Assembly: GCA_018818065.1 (NCBI GenBank)
Contig: JAHISV010000011.1
Span: 62,001-126,000, forward strand
DNA: 64,000 bases
DNA from: Bacteroidota bacterium
GTDB taxonomy: Bacteria; Bacteroidota; Ignavibacteria; Ignavibacteriales; Melioribacteraceae
Direction of reading: 5' to 3'
Shown piece after piece: positions 24,181-33,221 of the stretch (the first letter of the stretch is position 1; each line of letters begins with the position of its first letter). The notes beneath the pieces are model-generated. The model saw nothing but the letters and a program-made list of their open reading frames with translations. It was not told where the DNA came from and did no database searches. Position numbers and translations under genes: made by a program.

Positions 24181-25059
24181 ATGTTCAAAGGTATATTTCC
24201 ACCAATTCCAACTCCTTTTATTAATGAGGAAATTGCTTACGATAAATTACGTAGTAATGTTGAAAAATGGAATGAGACAAAAATCAGCGGTTATGTTGTT
24301 TTCGGGTCCAATGGTGAATCCGTTTACCTTACGCGCGAAGAAAAATTAGAAACGGTAGAAGTTCTAAAAGAAGCTTGTCATCCTGACAAAAAGATAATTG
24401 CAGGGACTGGTTCTGATTCTATTAAAGAGACTATTTATTTGACCAATGAAATTGGCAAACGTGGAGCAGACGCGGCTTTACTTCTTACGCCTTCTTTCTA
24501 TCAAGGTAAGATGAATCATGAGGCATTTATACAATATTTTCATAAGGTGGCAGATAACGTAAACATTCCGGTGATGATTTATAATGTGCCTAAATTTACA
24601 AATGTCATAATTGATGCAACGACGGTTGCGGAACTCTCTAAACATGAAAATATTGTTGGTGTTAAACAGAGTGCCGAAAATTTAGGTCAGTTTGCTGAAA
24701 TGGTATACAAGTCAGAAGAAGGTTTTAGTTGTATTGTTGGTACTGCATCAATTTTATTTGGCGGACTTATGCTTGGTGCCTCAGGCGGTATATTAGCTCT
24801 GGCTAATATTGCTCCGAATCAATGTGTAAGAATTATAGAACTCGTTGAGGAAGGCAAAATTGAAGAGGCTCGTCAGCTTCAGTTTAAGTTACTGGATGTC
24901 AACAAAGCAGTTACGGCTAAGTATGGAATTGCTGGTTTGAAAGCCGCACTTGATGAACTGGGTTATTTTGGTGGTGACCCCAGAAGCCCTCTACCCAAAA
25001 TTAATGAAAAAGATAAATCAGATTTAATAGAAATATTAAAAAAAGCAGAAATTTTATAA
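24181..25059 (+). CDS. 4-hydroxy-2-oxoglutarate aldolase-like DHDPS-family lyase
   Basis: Class I pyruvate-type aldolase of 292 aa. The Schiff-base lysine is K162 (GVKQS) and the catalytic tyrosine Y134 (MIYNVP). The pyruvate-binding loop reads GSNGES (42-47), as in eukaryotic HOGA1, rather than the GTTGE of dihydrodipicolinate synthases. LGASGGILALANIAP also resembles HOGA1. Predicted reaction: 4-hydroxy-2-oxoglutarate to pyruvate plus glyoxylate. The substrate is inferred from these motifs and from the neighbouring dehydrogenase and AGT genes. Start at 24181 with a strong GGAGGG site; 10 nt after the PRODH gene. Confidence 0.82.
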   Translation: MFKGIFPPIPTPFINEEIAYDKLRSNVEKWNETKISGYVVFGSNGESVYLTREEKLETVEVLKEACHPDKKIIAGTGSDSIKETIYLTNEIGKRGADAALLLTPSFYQGKMNHEAFIQYFHKVADNVNIPVMIYNVPKFTNVIIDATTVAELSKHENIVGVKQSAENLGQFAEMVYKSEEGFSCIVGTASILFGGLMLGASGGILALANIAPNQCVRIIELVEEGKIEEARQLQFKLLDVNKAVTAKYGIAGLKAALDELGYFGGDPRSPLPKINEKDKSDLIEILKKAEIL

Positions 25060-25078
25060 AATTTAGAAAGGTAATTAC

Positions 25079-26194
25079 ATGGCTACTAAACCATTTCATC
25101 CTCCGGTTAGAACCTTGATGGGACCTGGTCCTTCTGATATTGCTCCACGGGTATTAGAAGCTTTATCCAGACCAACAATCGGTCATCTTGATCCTCAATT
25201 CATCGTCATGATGGATGAGATAAAAGAACTTCTCAAATATGCGTTCAAAACGAATAATGATGTGACTTTCCCGGTATCTGCTCCCGGTTCTGCCGGTATG
25301 GAGACTGCGCTCGTTAATCTGGTTGAGCCAGGTGACAAAGTGATTGTTTGTCAAAACGGTGTGTTCGGTGGCAGAATGAAAAGTATTGTTGATCGATGCG
25401 GTGCTACTCCGATTCTTGTTGAAGATACCTGGGGCCGAGCGGTCGATCCGCAAAAGGTTGAAGATGCGTTCATTGCAAATCCAACTGCCAAAATTGTTGC
25501 TTTTGTTCATGCTGAAACTTCAACGGGTGCGCTCTCTGACGCAAGAACCATTGCAGAGATAGCACATAAACATCACGCTTTAGTTATCGCGGATACTGTA
25601 ACATCGCTCGGCGGTAGTAAACTGTTTGTTGATGAGTGGGGACTTGATGCGGTATACAGCGGGACTCAGAAATGTTTATCCTGCCCTCCGGGGCTTTCAC
25701 CTGTCACTTTTAATAACAGAGCAGTTGAGATAATCAAAAACAGAAAAACTCAGGTGCAGAGTTGGTTTATGGATATCAATCTGGTTCTTGGATACTGGGG
25801 TGAAGGAGCAAAAAGATCATATCATCATACAGCCCCAATTAATTCCTTATACGGATTGCACGAATCTCTCGTAATGTTACAGGAAGAGGGAATTGAAAAT
25901 TCATGGGAGCGTCATACAGCAAACAGCAAAAAATTAATAGCCGGATTATCAGAACTTGGGCTCGAACCTATTGTACCGGAAGAAGAAAGATTAGCTCAGC
26001 TGATTTCTGTTTCAATTCCCGATGGAGTTGATGAAGCTGCCGTCAGATCTAGGTTGTTAAACGAATTTAATCTCGAAATTGGAGCTGGGCTCGGTGCCCT
26101 TGCAGGCAAAGTTTGGAGAATTGGATTAATGGGTTATTCTTCAAGAAAGGAAAACATCGATCTTTGTTTAAATGCTTTGAAAGCAGTTTTATAA
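25079..26194 (+). CDS. Alanine-glyoxylate aminotransferase-like class V aminotransferase
   Basis: PLP enzyme of 371 aa, predicted to convert glyoxylate plus alanine (or serine) to glycine plus pyruvate. The PLP lysine is K198 in YSGTQKCLSCPPG, and the PLP-ring Asp is D172 in IADTVTSLGG. Segments such as MGPGPSD near the N-terminus, KRSYHHTAPINSLYGLHESL and ENSWERH closely follow human AGXT. Located 19 nt after the aldolase gene that would make its glyoxylate. Phosphonate- or cysteine-desulfurase-type relatives are less likely given these motifs. Confidence 0.88.
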   Translation: MATKPFHPPVRTLMGPGPSDIAPRVLEALSRPTIGHLDPQFIVMMDEIKELLKYAFKTNNDVTFPVSAPGSAGMETALVNLVEPGDKVIVCQNGVFGGRMKSIVDRCGATPILVEDTWGRAVDPQKVEDAFIANPTAKIVAFVHAETSTGALSDARTIAEIAHKHHALVIADTVTSLGGSKLFVDEWGLDAVYSGTQKCLSCPPGLSPVTFNNRAVEIIKNRKTQVQSWFMDINLVLGYWGEGAKRSYHHTAPINSLYGLHESLVMLQEEGIENSWERHTANSKKLIAGLSELGLEPIVPEEERLAQLISVSIPDGVDEAAVRSRLLNEFNLEIGAGLGALAGKVWRIGLMGYSSRKENIDLCLNALKAVL

Positions 26195-26198
26195 AAAA

Positions 26199-26493
26199 AG
26201 CCCGCTCTAAAAGCAGGCTCTATATAGTTCTTAACAGGGCCGTCACGTTCGTAATGTGACGATAATCTTGTGGCGATGTATTTAGTATGTTCCTTCGTCA
26301 TGATGCGATCATGACGGCAGAGTGAAAAAGCCTGCTGAAAAAGCAGGCTCTATATAGTTCTTAACAGGGCCGTCACGTTCGTAACGTGACGATAATCTTG
26401 CGATGATGTTATTTAGTATGTTCTTTCGTCATGATGCGATCATGACGGCAGAGTAAAAAAGCCTGCTGAAAAAGCAGGCTCTATATAGTTCTT
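26199..26493. repeat. Tandem duplication (about 130-bp units) of terminator hairpin plus REP-like element
   Basis: Two full units and a partial third. Each unit has a hairpin of the form AGCCTGCT/AGCAGGCT, a constant spacer (CTATATAGTTCTTAACAGGG) and the two REP-like hairpins. Those are at 26241-26261 plus 26296-26316 in unit 1, and at 26371-26391 plus 26427-26447 in unit 2. The third unit stops after the first hairpin and spacer. The units differ at only a few positions, so the duplication is recent or conserved. It fills the gap between convergent genes and shares the REP-like pair with 5002-5093. Confidence 0.8.
26454..26481 (-). terminator. Rho-independent terminator of the DUF2188 gene
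   Basis: On the minus strand AGCCTGCT-loop-AGCAGGCT is followed by six T, directly after the stop at 26494. Duplicated copies of the same terminator lie at about 26201-26224 and 26324-26349, so leftward transcription meets three in a row. Confidence 0.75.
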
Positions 26494-26715
26494 TTACATT
26501 AATTTCGGGGGAGCATTTCTTTTTGAGAAGTTAAGCTCATCTTTCAGTTCACCATCATAACCATGGATTTTTAGAGTGCCACCATGTATTCGAACATAGG
26601 TTATTGCCTGGGTATAAACTTCGCTCTGGTTATCTCCACTTCTTATTGGATCGAACTGTCCGGCACGCTTTAACTCCCATTTTCCCCTGCTTCGGGCAAA
26701 TGTGTATGTGTTCAT
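26494..26715 (-). CDS. DUF2188-like small protein (73 aa)
   Basis: Small cytoplasmic protein of unknown function. The C-terminal half (QAITYVRIHGGTLKIHGYDG) matches the DUF2188 pattern, in which an alternating helix is followed by G-x-L-x-x-H-x-x-D-G. AAGGAG lies just upstream of the ATG, and a good terminator follows. It is transcribed against the hydroxyproline genes on both sides and so interrupts that island between the aminotransferase and the P5C dehydrogenase. Confidence 0.7.
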   Translation of the reverse strand: MNTYTFARSRGKWELKRAGQFDPIRSGDNQSEVYTQAITYVRIHGGTLKIHGYDGELKDELNFSKRNAPPKLM

Positions 26716-27019
26716 TGCTTCTCCTTTTTTGCCAGGAGTATGTGTCTTCTCTCAATATCAATCTGATATGAGGATGTATTTAACCACGGAGAAAAATATA
26801 TTAATCACCGTACCATAGTATCGAACATCTTAAGAGTATAGTTTAGTGCAACTTGAATGTTTTTATCTCTAAAGGTGAATATAACTGAAGTAAATATTGC
26901 TTCCTGATTATAGTTTTGGGAATTCAAAGAACTCAATTCGTGTTTATTCGTTTAATGAAAAAAGATAAATTCAAATACAAACAAATAAAATTATATTCAT
27001 AAAAAGGACTAGATATCTT
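26716..27019. other. Intergenic stretch before the P5C dehydrogenase gene
   Basis: 304 bp of AT-rich DNA between divergent genes. It must hold promoters for both, but no convincing consensus, operator or RNA structure was seen. Confidence 0.4.
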
Positions 27020-28657
27020 ATGCTAAACGCAGTTTTTAATATGCCGTTACCGGATAATGATCCGATTAAAACGTATGCTCCAGGTTCGCCTGAAAGAAAA
27101 GCTCTAAAAGCAAAATTAACCGAAATGGAAAACGTCGAGCTGGAAATTCCACTAATTATCGGTGGCGAAGAAGTTAGAACAGGTAACATGGGTGAAGTTG
27201 TTATGCCTCATCGCCATGGGCATGTATTAGCACGCTATCACAAGGCTGGCGAGAAGGAAGTAAAAATGGCAATTGAATCCGCCATGGATACTTACCCCAT
27301 GTGGTCAACCATGACGTGGGAAGACCGTGCCGCCATATTTTTACGTGCCGCTGATTATATAACTCTTACTGACTGGCGTTACATTTTGAACGCCTCGACA
27401 ATGTTAGGACAAAGTAAAAACGTTCACCAGGCGGAAATTGATGCCGCTTGCGAGACTGCTGACTTCTTCCGTTTTAATGTTTATTACGCGAACAAGATTT
27501 ATCAGGAGCAGCCTCCTCATTCACCTCATGGAATGTGGAACAGAATGGAATACCGTCCTCTGGAAGGTTTTATTTATGCTGTAACCCCATTCAACTTCGC
27601 CACATTTAATGCAAATCTGCCGGGTGCTCCGGCTATAATGGGGAATGTTTCTCTCTTAAAACCTGGTGAAGCATCAATTTTTTCAGGTTACTATATGCAG
27701 AAATTGTTACAGGAATCAGGATTACCAGGCGGCGTTATAAATTTTATCCCCGGTGACGGACCACTGGTCAGCAAAGTAGTATTCCATTCACCTGATTTTG
27801 CCGGGCTCCATTTTACAGGCAGCACACCTACATTCCAACTCCTCTGGAAACAGATTTCGGAGAACCTCTCTAACTACAAAACTTACCCAAAAATTGTTGG
27901 TGAAACGGGTGGCAAGAATTTTATCTTTGCCCACAAAAGTGCCGATGTTCGCGGATTGGCAGTTTCAATGATTCAGGGTGCCTTTGAGTATAGTGGACAA
28001 AAATGTTCAGCCGCTTCACGCGCTTATATTCCTAAATCTATCTGGCCGGCTGTAAAGAAAATTTTAGTTGATGAGTTAAGTCAGTTAAAAACAGGCGAAC
28101 CGACTGACTTTTCCAACTTTAACAATGCTGTAATTGATAAGCGGGCCTTCGATAAAATTGTCAGCTACATTGAATATGTTAATGAATCCTCCGACGCTGA
28201 AGTTATTATTGATGGAAAGTATAATGACAAAGTTGGTTATTACATTAAGCCGACCGTCGTGGAAACTACCAATCCTAACTTCAAAACTATGACAGAGGAG
28301 ATTTTTGGTCCGGTTCTTACTGTTTACGTGTATGATGACGAAATGTATGAAGAAACTCTTTTGTTATGTGATCAGACAGCTATTTATGGTTTAACAGGAG
28401 CAATTTTTGCTCAGGATCGTGAGGCAATTGTTACAGCCTACGATATCCTACGTAACACGGCAGGTAACTTCTATATCAATGATAAACCGACAGGCGCCGT
28501 GGTAGGGCAGCAGCCATTCGGCGGCGGACGCGCCTCAGGCACAAACGATAAAGCCGGTGGACCATGGAACCTGGTTCGCTGGATTTCTCCAAGAACAATT
28601 AAAGAATCTTTCGTCCCACGTCAGGATTTCCGCTATCCGTTTATGTTAGAGAAATAA
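27020..28657 (+). CDS. pruA: 1-pyrroline-5-carboxylate dehydrogenase, ALDH4A1 type
   Basis: NAD-dependent aldehyde dehydrogenase of 545 aa that oxidises glutamate semialdehyde to glutamate; in animals the same enzyme also oxidises 4-hydroxyglutamate semialdehyde. The nucleophile is C329 in SGQKCSAASR and the general base E295 in VGETGGKNF. The N-terminal segment (YAPGSPERKALKAKL), AEIDAACETADFFRFNVYYA and FTGSTPTFQLLWKQ follow human ALDH4A1, not the PutA- or RocA-type enzymes of most bacteria. It has its own promoter region, since 826 bp with a divergent gene separate it from the aminotransferase gene. Confidence 0.93.
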   Translation: MLNAVFNMPLPDNDPIKTYAPGSPERKALKAKLTEMENVELEIPLIIGGEEVRTGNMGEVVMPHRHGHVLARYHKAGEKEVKMAIESAMDTYPMWSTMTWEDRAAIFLRAADYITLTDWRYILNASTMLGQSKNVHQAEIDAACETADFFRFNVYYANKIYQEQPPHSPHGMWNRMEYRPLEGFIYAVTPFNFATFNANLPGAPAIMGNVSLLKPGEASIFSGYYMQKLLQESGLPGGVINFIPGDGPLVSKVVFHSPDFAGLHFTGSTPTFQLLWKQISENLSNYKTYPKIVGETGGKNFIFAHKSADVRGLAVSMIQGAFEYSGQKCSAASRAYIPKSIWPAVKKILVDELSQLKTGEPTDFSNFNNAVIDKRAFDKIVSYIEYVNESSDAEVIIDGKYNDKVGYYIKPTVVETTNPNFKTMTEEIFGPVLTVYVYDDEMYEETLLLCDQTAIYGLTGAIFAQDREAIVTAYDILRNTAGNFYINDKPTGAVVGQQPFGGGRASGTNDKAGGPWNLVRWISPRTIKESFVPRQDFRYPFMLEK

Positions 28658-28768
28658 TTAATCCAGGCTGCCATGGACTTTCCGTGGCAGCTTATTCATC
28701 ATACTCCCAAGTATACTTGCTACTTGTCTGCTAGTTCACTAATATTGCAAAAAAGACGGGAGGTGGTT

Positions 28769-28999
28769 ATGCCGCAGATATCACTTTATATAGATGAGAA
28801 GACTCTTAAAAAAATAGAAGTTGTTGCTAGTCTTGAGAATATCAGCTTATCCAAATGGGTTGGGTCGAGAATCAAGGAAGCTCTTGATAACAATTATCCT
28901 CCAAAATATTTTGAACTGTTTGGTTCCGTGAAAGATGATACTCTTAAAGAACCAGAAGAACTCTATAATTCTTCCGATTCAACCAGAGAGGAAATATGA
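28769..28999 (+). CDS. Antitoxin, ribbon-helix-helix-like (partner of VapC)
   Basis: Predicted 76-aa antitoxin. The N-terminal QISLYIDEKTLKKIEVVA followed by ISLSKWVGSRIKEAL fits a CopG/ribbon-helix-helix DNA-binding domain. The acidic C-terminus would bind the toxin. GGGAGGTGG precedes the ATG; a longer frame from 28673 has no ribosome site. The stop overlaps the toxin start (ATGA), as usual in such pairs. It probably represses its own operon. Confidence 0.8.
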   Translation: MPQISLYIDEKTLKKIEVVASLENISLSKWVGSRIKEALDNNYPPKYFELFGSVKDDTLKEPEELYNSSDSTREEI

Positions 29000-29400
29000 A
29001 ATATTATCTGGATACTAATATTTGTATATACTTTCTGAAGGGAGAATATCCTAACATTCTGAAAAAGTTATCTTCTACAAATCCTAATGACATTAAAATC
29101 CCTGCAATTGTAAAAGCTGAACTGCTATATGGTGCTTTGAAGAGTAAGCAAAAGAAAAACAATCTGGCAAGGATAGATGCATTTTTGCGGCCCTTTGAAT
29201 TGGAAGAATTTGATAACCAGTCTGCTGAGGTTTATGGTCATATCAGATACTCACTTGAGAAAAAGGGAACGCCGATCGGTCCAAATGATTTATTGATTGC
29301 CTCAATTGTACAAGCAAATGAAGGAGTGCTGGTCACGAACAACGAATCCGAATTTAAGCGAGTCACTGGTTTGAAAATTGAGAATTGGACGTCTGAATAA
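28996..29400 (+). CDS. vapC: VapC-type PIN-domain ribonuclease toxin
   Basis: 134-aa PIN domain nuclease. The acidic metal-binding residues are visible: D6 (YYLDTNICIY), the Glu of KAELLYGALKS, the Asp of PIGPNDLLIAS and a final acidic cluster near TNNESEF. Family members cleave tRNA or rRNA sites and are neutralised by the cognate antitoxin encoded just upstream. Nothing in the sequence suggests inactivation. Confidence 0.88.
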   Translation: MKYYLDTNICIYFLKGEYPNILKKLSSTNPNDIKIPAIVKAELLYGALKSKQKKNNLARIDAFLRPFELEEFDNQSAEVYGHIRYSLEKKGTPIGPNDLLIASIVQANEGVLVTNNESEFKRVTGLKIENWTSE

Positions 29401-29420
29401 CCTACGACTTTAGTCGTGGG
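29401..29420. repeat. Palindromic hairpin after the toxin gene
   Basis: CCTACGAC-TTTA-GTCGTGGG forms an 8-bp stem with one G-T pair, immediately after the vapC stop. It could be a weak terminator or a REP-type element; no second copy was seen in the window. Confidence 0.45.
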
Positions 29421-29569
29421 TTAAAGGAAAACTCTTTAGAATCATAAAAGAATTGTTTCATTGCTTTTAGTAAATCACACTCTTATATTGCCTCCGTTGC
29501 TTGACCCGTAAGGTCACTTCTTTTAATAAAATAATGATGTCATAGATAACTAATTCGGGGATTATCTCT

Positions 29570-32500
29570 ATGAAGAGAGTACTGTATTTTCTATCGTTTA
29601 TTCTACTCGTTTCTACACTATTTGCACAATCAGATAAAAGTAAACTGACAGAAGAAACCTTTTCAGGTTTGAAATTCAGAAATATCGGACCAGCATTCAT
29701 GTCCGGTAGAATTTCTGACATTGCCATTCATCCCGAGAGCAACAACATTTGGTATGTTGCAGTCGGCTCCGGCGGCGTTTGGAAAACTACAAACGCGGGC
29801 ACAACCTGGCAACCCATTTTTGATAAACAGACTTCCTTTTCCATAGGATGTATCACTATTGATGAGAACAACCCTCATACATTATGGGTCGGTACCGGCG
29901 AGAACATTAGTGGTCGGCACGTTGCCTATGGCGATGGTATCTACCGCAGTGATGACGACGGCGCAAACTGGACGAATATGGGTCTGAAAGATTCCGAACA
30001 CATCTCAAAAATTATTGTTCACCCTGAAAACTCCGATATTGTTTGGGTTGCTTCGCAAGGACCACTCTGGCGTCAAGGAGGTGAGAGAGGTGTTTATAAA
30101 ACAATAGATGGCGGCAAGACCTGGGAGCAGGTTTTAGGTGACGATAAATGGATTGGGGCAACTGACCTTTTGATCGATCCTCGTGATCCAAAAGTTTTAT
30201 ATGCCGCTACATGGCAGCGCACAAGAAACGTTGCCGCGGTTATTGATGGTGGACCCGGGACAGCTCTTTATCGTTCCGAGGATGGCGGCGATAATTGGGA
30301 AAGGCTTACTAAAGGTTTGCCCGAAAATAACATGGGCAAAATCGGTTTAGCCATTTCCCCGCAAAAACCTGATGTTGTTTACGCTGTAATTGAACTTGAA
30401 AGAAGGACAGGTGGATTTTACAAATCAACAAACCGTGGCGCAAGCTGGGAAAAACAATCTGACGAGGTAAGCGGAGGAACTGGTCCACACTATTATCAGG
30501 AATTATATGCCTGCCCTCATAACTTTGACAGGGTTTATCTTGCTAATTCCTGGATGAAAGTAACTGATGACGGAGGAAAAACCTTCAGGTATGTAAACGA
30601 AAAATATAAACACCCTGATAACCACGCCTGGGCATTCAGAAAGGATGATCCAAATTATATGATGGCTGGTACTGATGGCGGGCTTTACGAAACTTTTGAT
30701 AACGCAAAGACATGGAGACATATAAAGAATTTACCGGTGACTCAGTTTTATAAAATCGCCCTTGATGATGCTGAACCATTTTACAACATAATTGGCGGCA
30801 CACAGGATAACAATACTCAACTTGGTCCTTCGCGTACTGATAATGTTCATGGTATTACGAATCGTGATTGGATTGTAACTCTCTTTGGTGACGGGCATCA
30901 GCCAGCAACTGAACCGGGTAATCCAGACATAATGTACTGCGAGTGGCAGGAGGGTGGAATAAACAGGCTGGACAGAATTACCGGTGAGTTGATTGACATT
31001 CGCCCTCGTGGTGAGGAAGATGATCCCGTTGATAGATTTAACTGGGATGCGCCTATTCTCGTCAGTCCTCATAATCCCACCCGGCTTTATTATGCCTCGC
31101 AACGTGTCTGGCGTTCTGAAGATAGAGGCGATTCGTGGACTCCAATTTCAGGCGACCTGACAAAAAATCAGAACAGACTGACCTTCCCAATTATGGGCAA
31201 AAAACAGAGCTGGGATGAATCGTGGGATTATTACGCCATGTCTCAGTACAACACAATAACATCACTTGCCGAATCACCCGTACAGGAAGGTTTAATTTAT
31301 GCAGGGACGGATGACGGATTCATCCAGGTAACAGAGGACAGCGGAAAATTCTGGCGAGCCATTAATGTTGGTGATCTGCCTGATGTTCCCAACACAGCTT
31401 TTGTTAATGATATAAAAGCCGACCTTTTTGATGTTAATACTGTTTATGTCGCTCTCGATAATCATAAATTTGGTGACTTAAATCCCTACCTGTTGAAGAG
31501 CAGTGATAAGGGCAGGACTTGGAAGTCAATAAAATCAAATCTTCCAGAACGAACTCTTGTTTGGCGTTTGGTTCAGGATCATGTAAAAAAAGAGTTACTC
31601 TTTGCTGCTACGGAATTTGGTATATATTTCACCCTTGATGGTGGGGGCAAATGGACTAAATTAACGGGAGATGTTCCTACAATTTCATTCAGAGATTTAG
31701 CAATTCAGAAACGTGAGAACGATCTCGTTGGCGCATCTTTTGGTCGTGGTATTTTTGTTTTGGATGATTATTCTCTTTTGAGAGAAGTTTCTGATGAGCA
31801 GTTAAAGAGAGAGGCGACTCTTTTCCCTACACGTAAAGCATGGTGGTATATCCAGCAACCGGACGTTGGTTTTGGAGCGGAGTCATCACAAGGGTCGTCC
31901 TTCTTCCAGGCACCCAATCCTGCCTTTGGAGCAGTCTTTAGTTACTATCTTGCGGATGGATATAAAACATTGAAAAGCTCTCGTCAGGAAAAAGAGAAAG
32001 AGTTAAGGAAGAGTGATAAGGATATTGAATTCCCCGGCTGGGATGCTGTGGAAGCCGAGCGCAGACAAGATGAACTATTAGTCTGGTTGACTGTTAGAGA
32101 TAAAGAAGGACTTGTTGTTCGTAAGATTAAAGCATCTGCTGAAAAAGGTTTTCATCGTGTTGCCTGGGATCTAAGATATCCTTCTATGGAAGTGGTGGGG
32201 GAGAAAAAGGAAGAAAATGATTATGTACCAGCCGGATATCTTGTTTTGCCAGGAACATACTCTGTTTCTCTCTCAAAACAAATTGATGGTGTTGTAACAG
32301 AGTTGTCGGAATGGATGGAGTTTGAAGTTGTTCCATTAAGAGAAGGCGCCCTGGAAGGTCCCGGTAAAATTGCACTTGTAGAATTCCTTAAGAAAATTGA
32401 AGAACTGAATAAAGAAGTGTCAGCAGTCTCGAAAAAACTTACGGCAGCATTGAAGCAGGTGAAAGCCATTGAGGAAGCACTAGCTGCTACGCCTGAAGTC

Positions 32501-32821
32501 CCCGGTGAATTGAATGCGAAGCTTCATGAAATGAAACAATTTCTTTATGACCTGGAAGGGGAATTTAAAGGGCATCAATCAAAAAGTGCACTTGGTGTTG
32601 TCAGAAAGCCCGGCATAACCAGCAGACTTGGTTCTGTTCAATCTGCCATGGCTAATACAACATACGGACCAACTCCTAATCTGGAAAAAGAATTTAAAAT
32701 TACTCTGAAATTATTCGCCGATTTTAAAGATCGATTTTATGAACTGGTTAAAACAAAAATCCCGAATTTCGTTAACGAATTAAGTAATATTGGCGCACCT
32801 TTGGTTGAGGGGATTGAATAG
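29570..32821 (+). CDS. Large secreted BNR/sortilin-like beta-propeller protein
   Basis: A 1083-aa exported protein with signal peptide (1-20, ending LFAQS). Two ten-bladed VPS10/sortilin-like or BNR propellers span about 30-740. Asp-box repeats recur, for example GGVWKTTNAGTTWQP, GIYRSDDDGANW, GVYKTIDGGKTWEQ, ALYRSEDGGDNWER and VWRSEDRGDSWTP. The C-terminal ~330 residues include a FlgD-like sandwich and a helical, Lys/Glu-rich segment. Homologues are often labelled glycosyl hydrolase, but no glycosidase residues can be pointed to and the function is unknown. No T9SS sorting domain is visible at the end. Confidence 0.8.
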   Translation: MKRVLYFLSFILLVSTLFAQSDKSKLTEETFSGLKFRNIGPAFMSGRISDIAIHPESNNIWYVAVGSGGVWKTTNAGTTWQPIFDKQTSFSIGCITIDENNPHTLWVGTGENISGRHVAYGDGIYRSDDDGANWTNMGLKDSEHISKIIVHPENSDIVWVASQGPLWRQGGERGVYKTIDGGKTWEQVLGDDKWIGATDLLIDPRDPKVLYAATWQRTRNVAAVIDGGPGTALYRSEDGGDNWERLTKGLPENNMGKIGLAISPQKPDVVYAVIELERRTGGFYKSTNRGASWEKQSDEVSGGTGPHYYQELYACPHNFDRVYLANSWMKVTDDGGKTFRYVNEKYKHPDNHAWAFRKDDPNYMMAGTDGGLYETFDNAKTWRHIKNLPVTQFYKIALDDAEPFYNIIGGTQDNNTQLGPSRTDNVHGITNRDWIVTLFGDGHQPATEPGNPDIMYCEWQEGGINRLDRITGELIDIRPRGEEDDPVDRFNWDAPILVSPHNPTRLYYASQRVWRSEDRGDSWTPISGDLTKNQNRLTFPIMGKKQSWDESWDYYAMSQYNTITSLAESPVQEGLIYAGTDDGFIQVTEDSGKFWRAINVGDLPDVPNTAFVNDIKADLFDVNTVYVALDNHKFGDLNPYLLKSSDKGRTWKSIKSNLPERTLVWRLVQDHVKKELLFAATEFGIYFTLDGGGKWTKLTGDVPTISFRDLAIQKRENDLVGASFGRGIFVLDDYSLLREVSDEQLKREATLFPTRKAWWYIQQPDVGFGAESSQGSSFFQAPNPAFGAVFSYYLADGYKTLKSSRQEKEKELRKSDKDIEFPGWDAVEAERRQDELLVWLTVRDKEGLVVRKIKASAEKGFHRVAWDLRYPSMEVVGEKKEENDYVPAGYLVLPGTYSVSLSKQIDGVVTELSEWMEFEVVPLREGALEGPGKIALVEFLKKIEELNKEVSAVSKKLTAALKQVKAIEEALAATPEVPGELNAKLHEMKQFLYDLEGEFKGHQSKSALGVVRKPGITSRLGSVQSAMANTTYGPTPNLEKEFKITLKLFADFKDRFYELVKTKIPNFVNELSNIGAPLVEGIE

Positions 32822-32832
32822 AGCTCATGATA

Positions 32833-32867
32833 AATCATCGCGTCGAACTATTCCCGGAGCGATGATT
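32833..32867 (+). terminator. Hairpin after the BNR-propeller gene
   Basis: AATCATCGC/GCGATGATT, 9 bp with a 17-nt loop, starts 12 nt after the stop. A modest T-rich stretch follows. Confidence 0.4.
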
Positions 32868-33221
32868 ATATTCATATCTATGTCATAAAATCATCACTTT
32901 TCATTTATTTTTCCTCAGTGCAAAAATCCGGTATCATTTTAAGCCTCATGATCTTCCTTAGAATTAAAATTTCAATTACGACAAATTATAAAGTAAAAAT
33001 CGCGTTTTTTACCTGAAAACAACCCTATTGCGTGTTGTCAGCCGAATATAATTTAAACTCTTTTTTTTTGATTCCTGATTATTTATGGTACTTGTACTGA
33101 TTCGCTTTTAGATTTTTGTCCTTATATTAATATAAAATGATGAACTATCCTATAGTATTTATTAATGCTACTTAGAGATCTTAAAGTAGAATAAATGCGT
33201 GTTAACGAAAAGGAAAAGAAG
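32868..33221. other. Intergenic stretch before the propeller lipoprotein
   Basis: About 350 bp of AT-rich DNA without a credible reading frame. A promoter for the downstream lipoprotein is expected, but no motif stands out. Confidence 0.4.

Noticed and set aside
24181-25059. Dihydrodipicolinate synthase for lysine synthesis
   Set aside because: The GSNGE loop replaces GTTGE, and the neighbours are proline-catabolic genes and an AGT, not lysine genes.
26199-26493. CRISPR array
   Set aside because: Only two and a third units of about 130 bp, made of terminator and REP-like hairpins with nearly identical spacers.
29570-32821. Glycoside hydrolase or sialidase from the Asp-box repeats
   Set aside because: Asp-boxes are structural in many propellers; no catalytic Arg triad or nucleophile Tyr could be pointed out.
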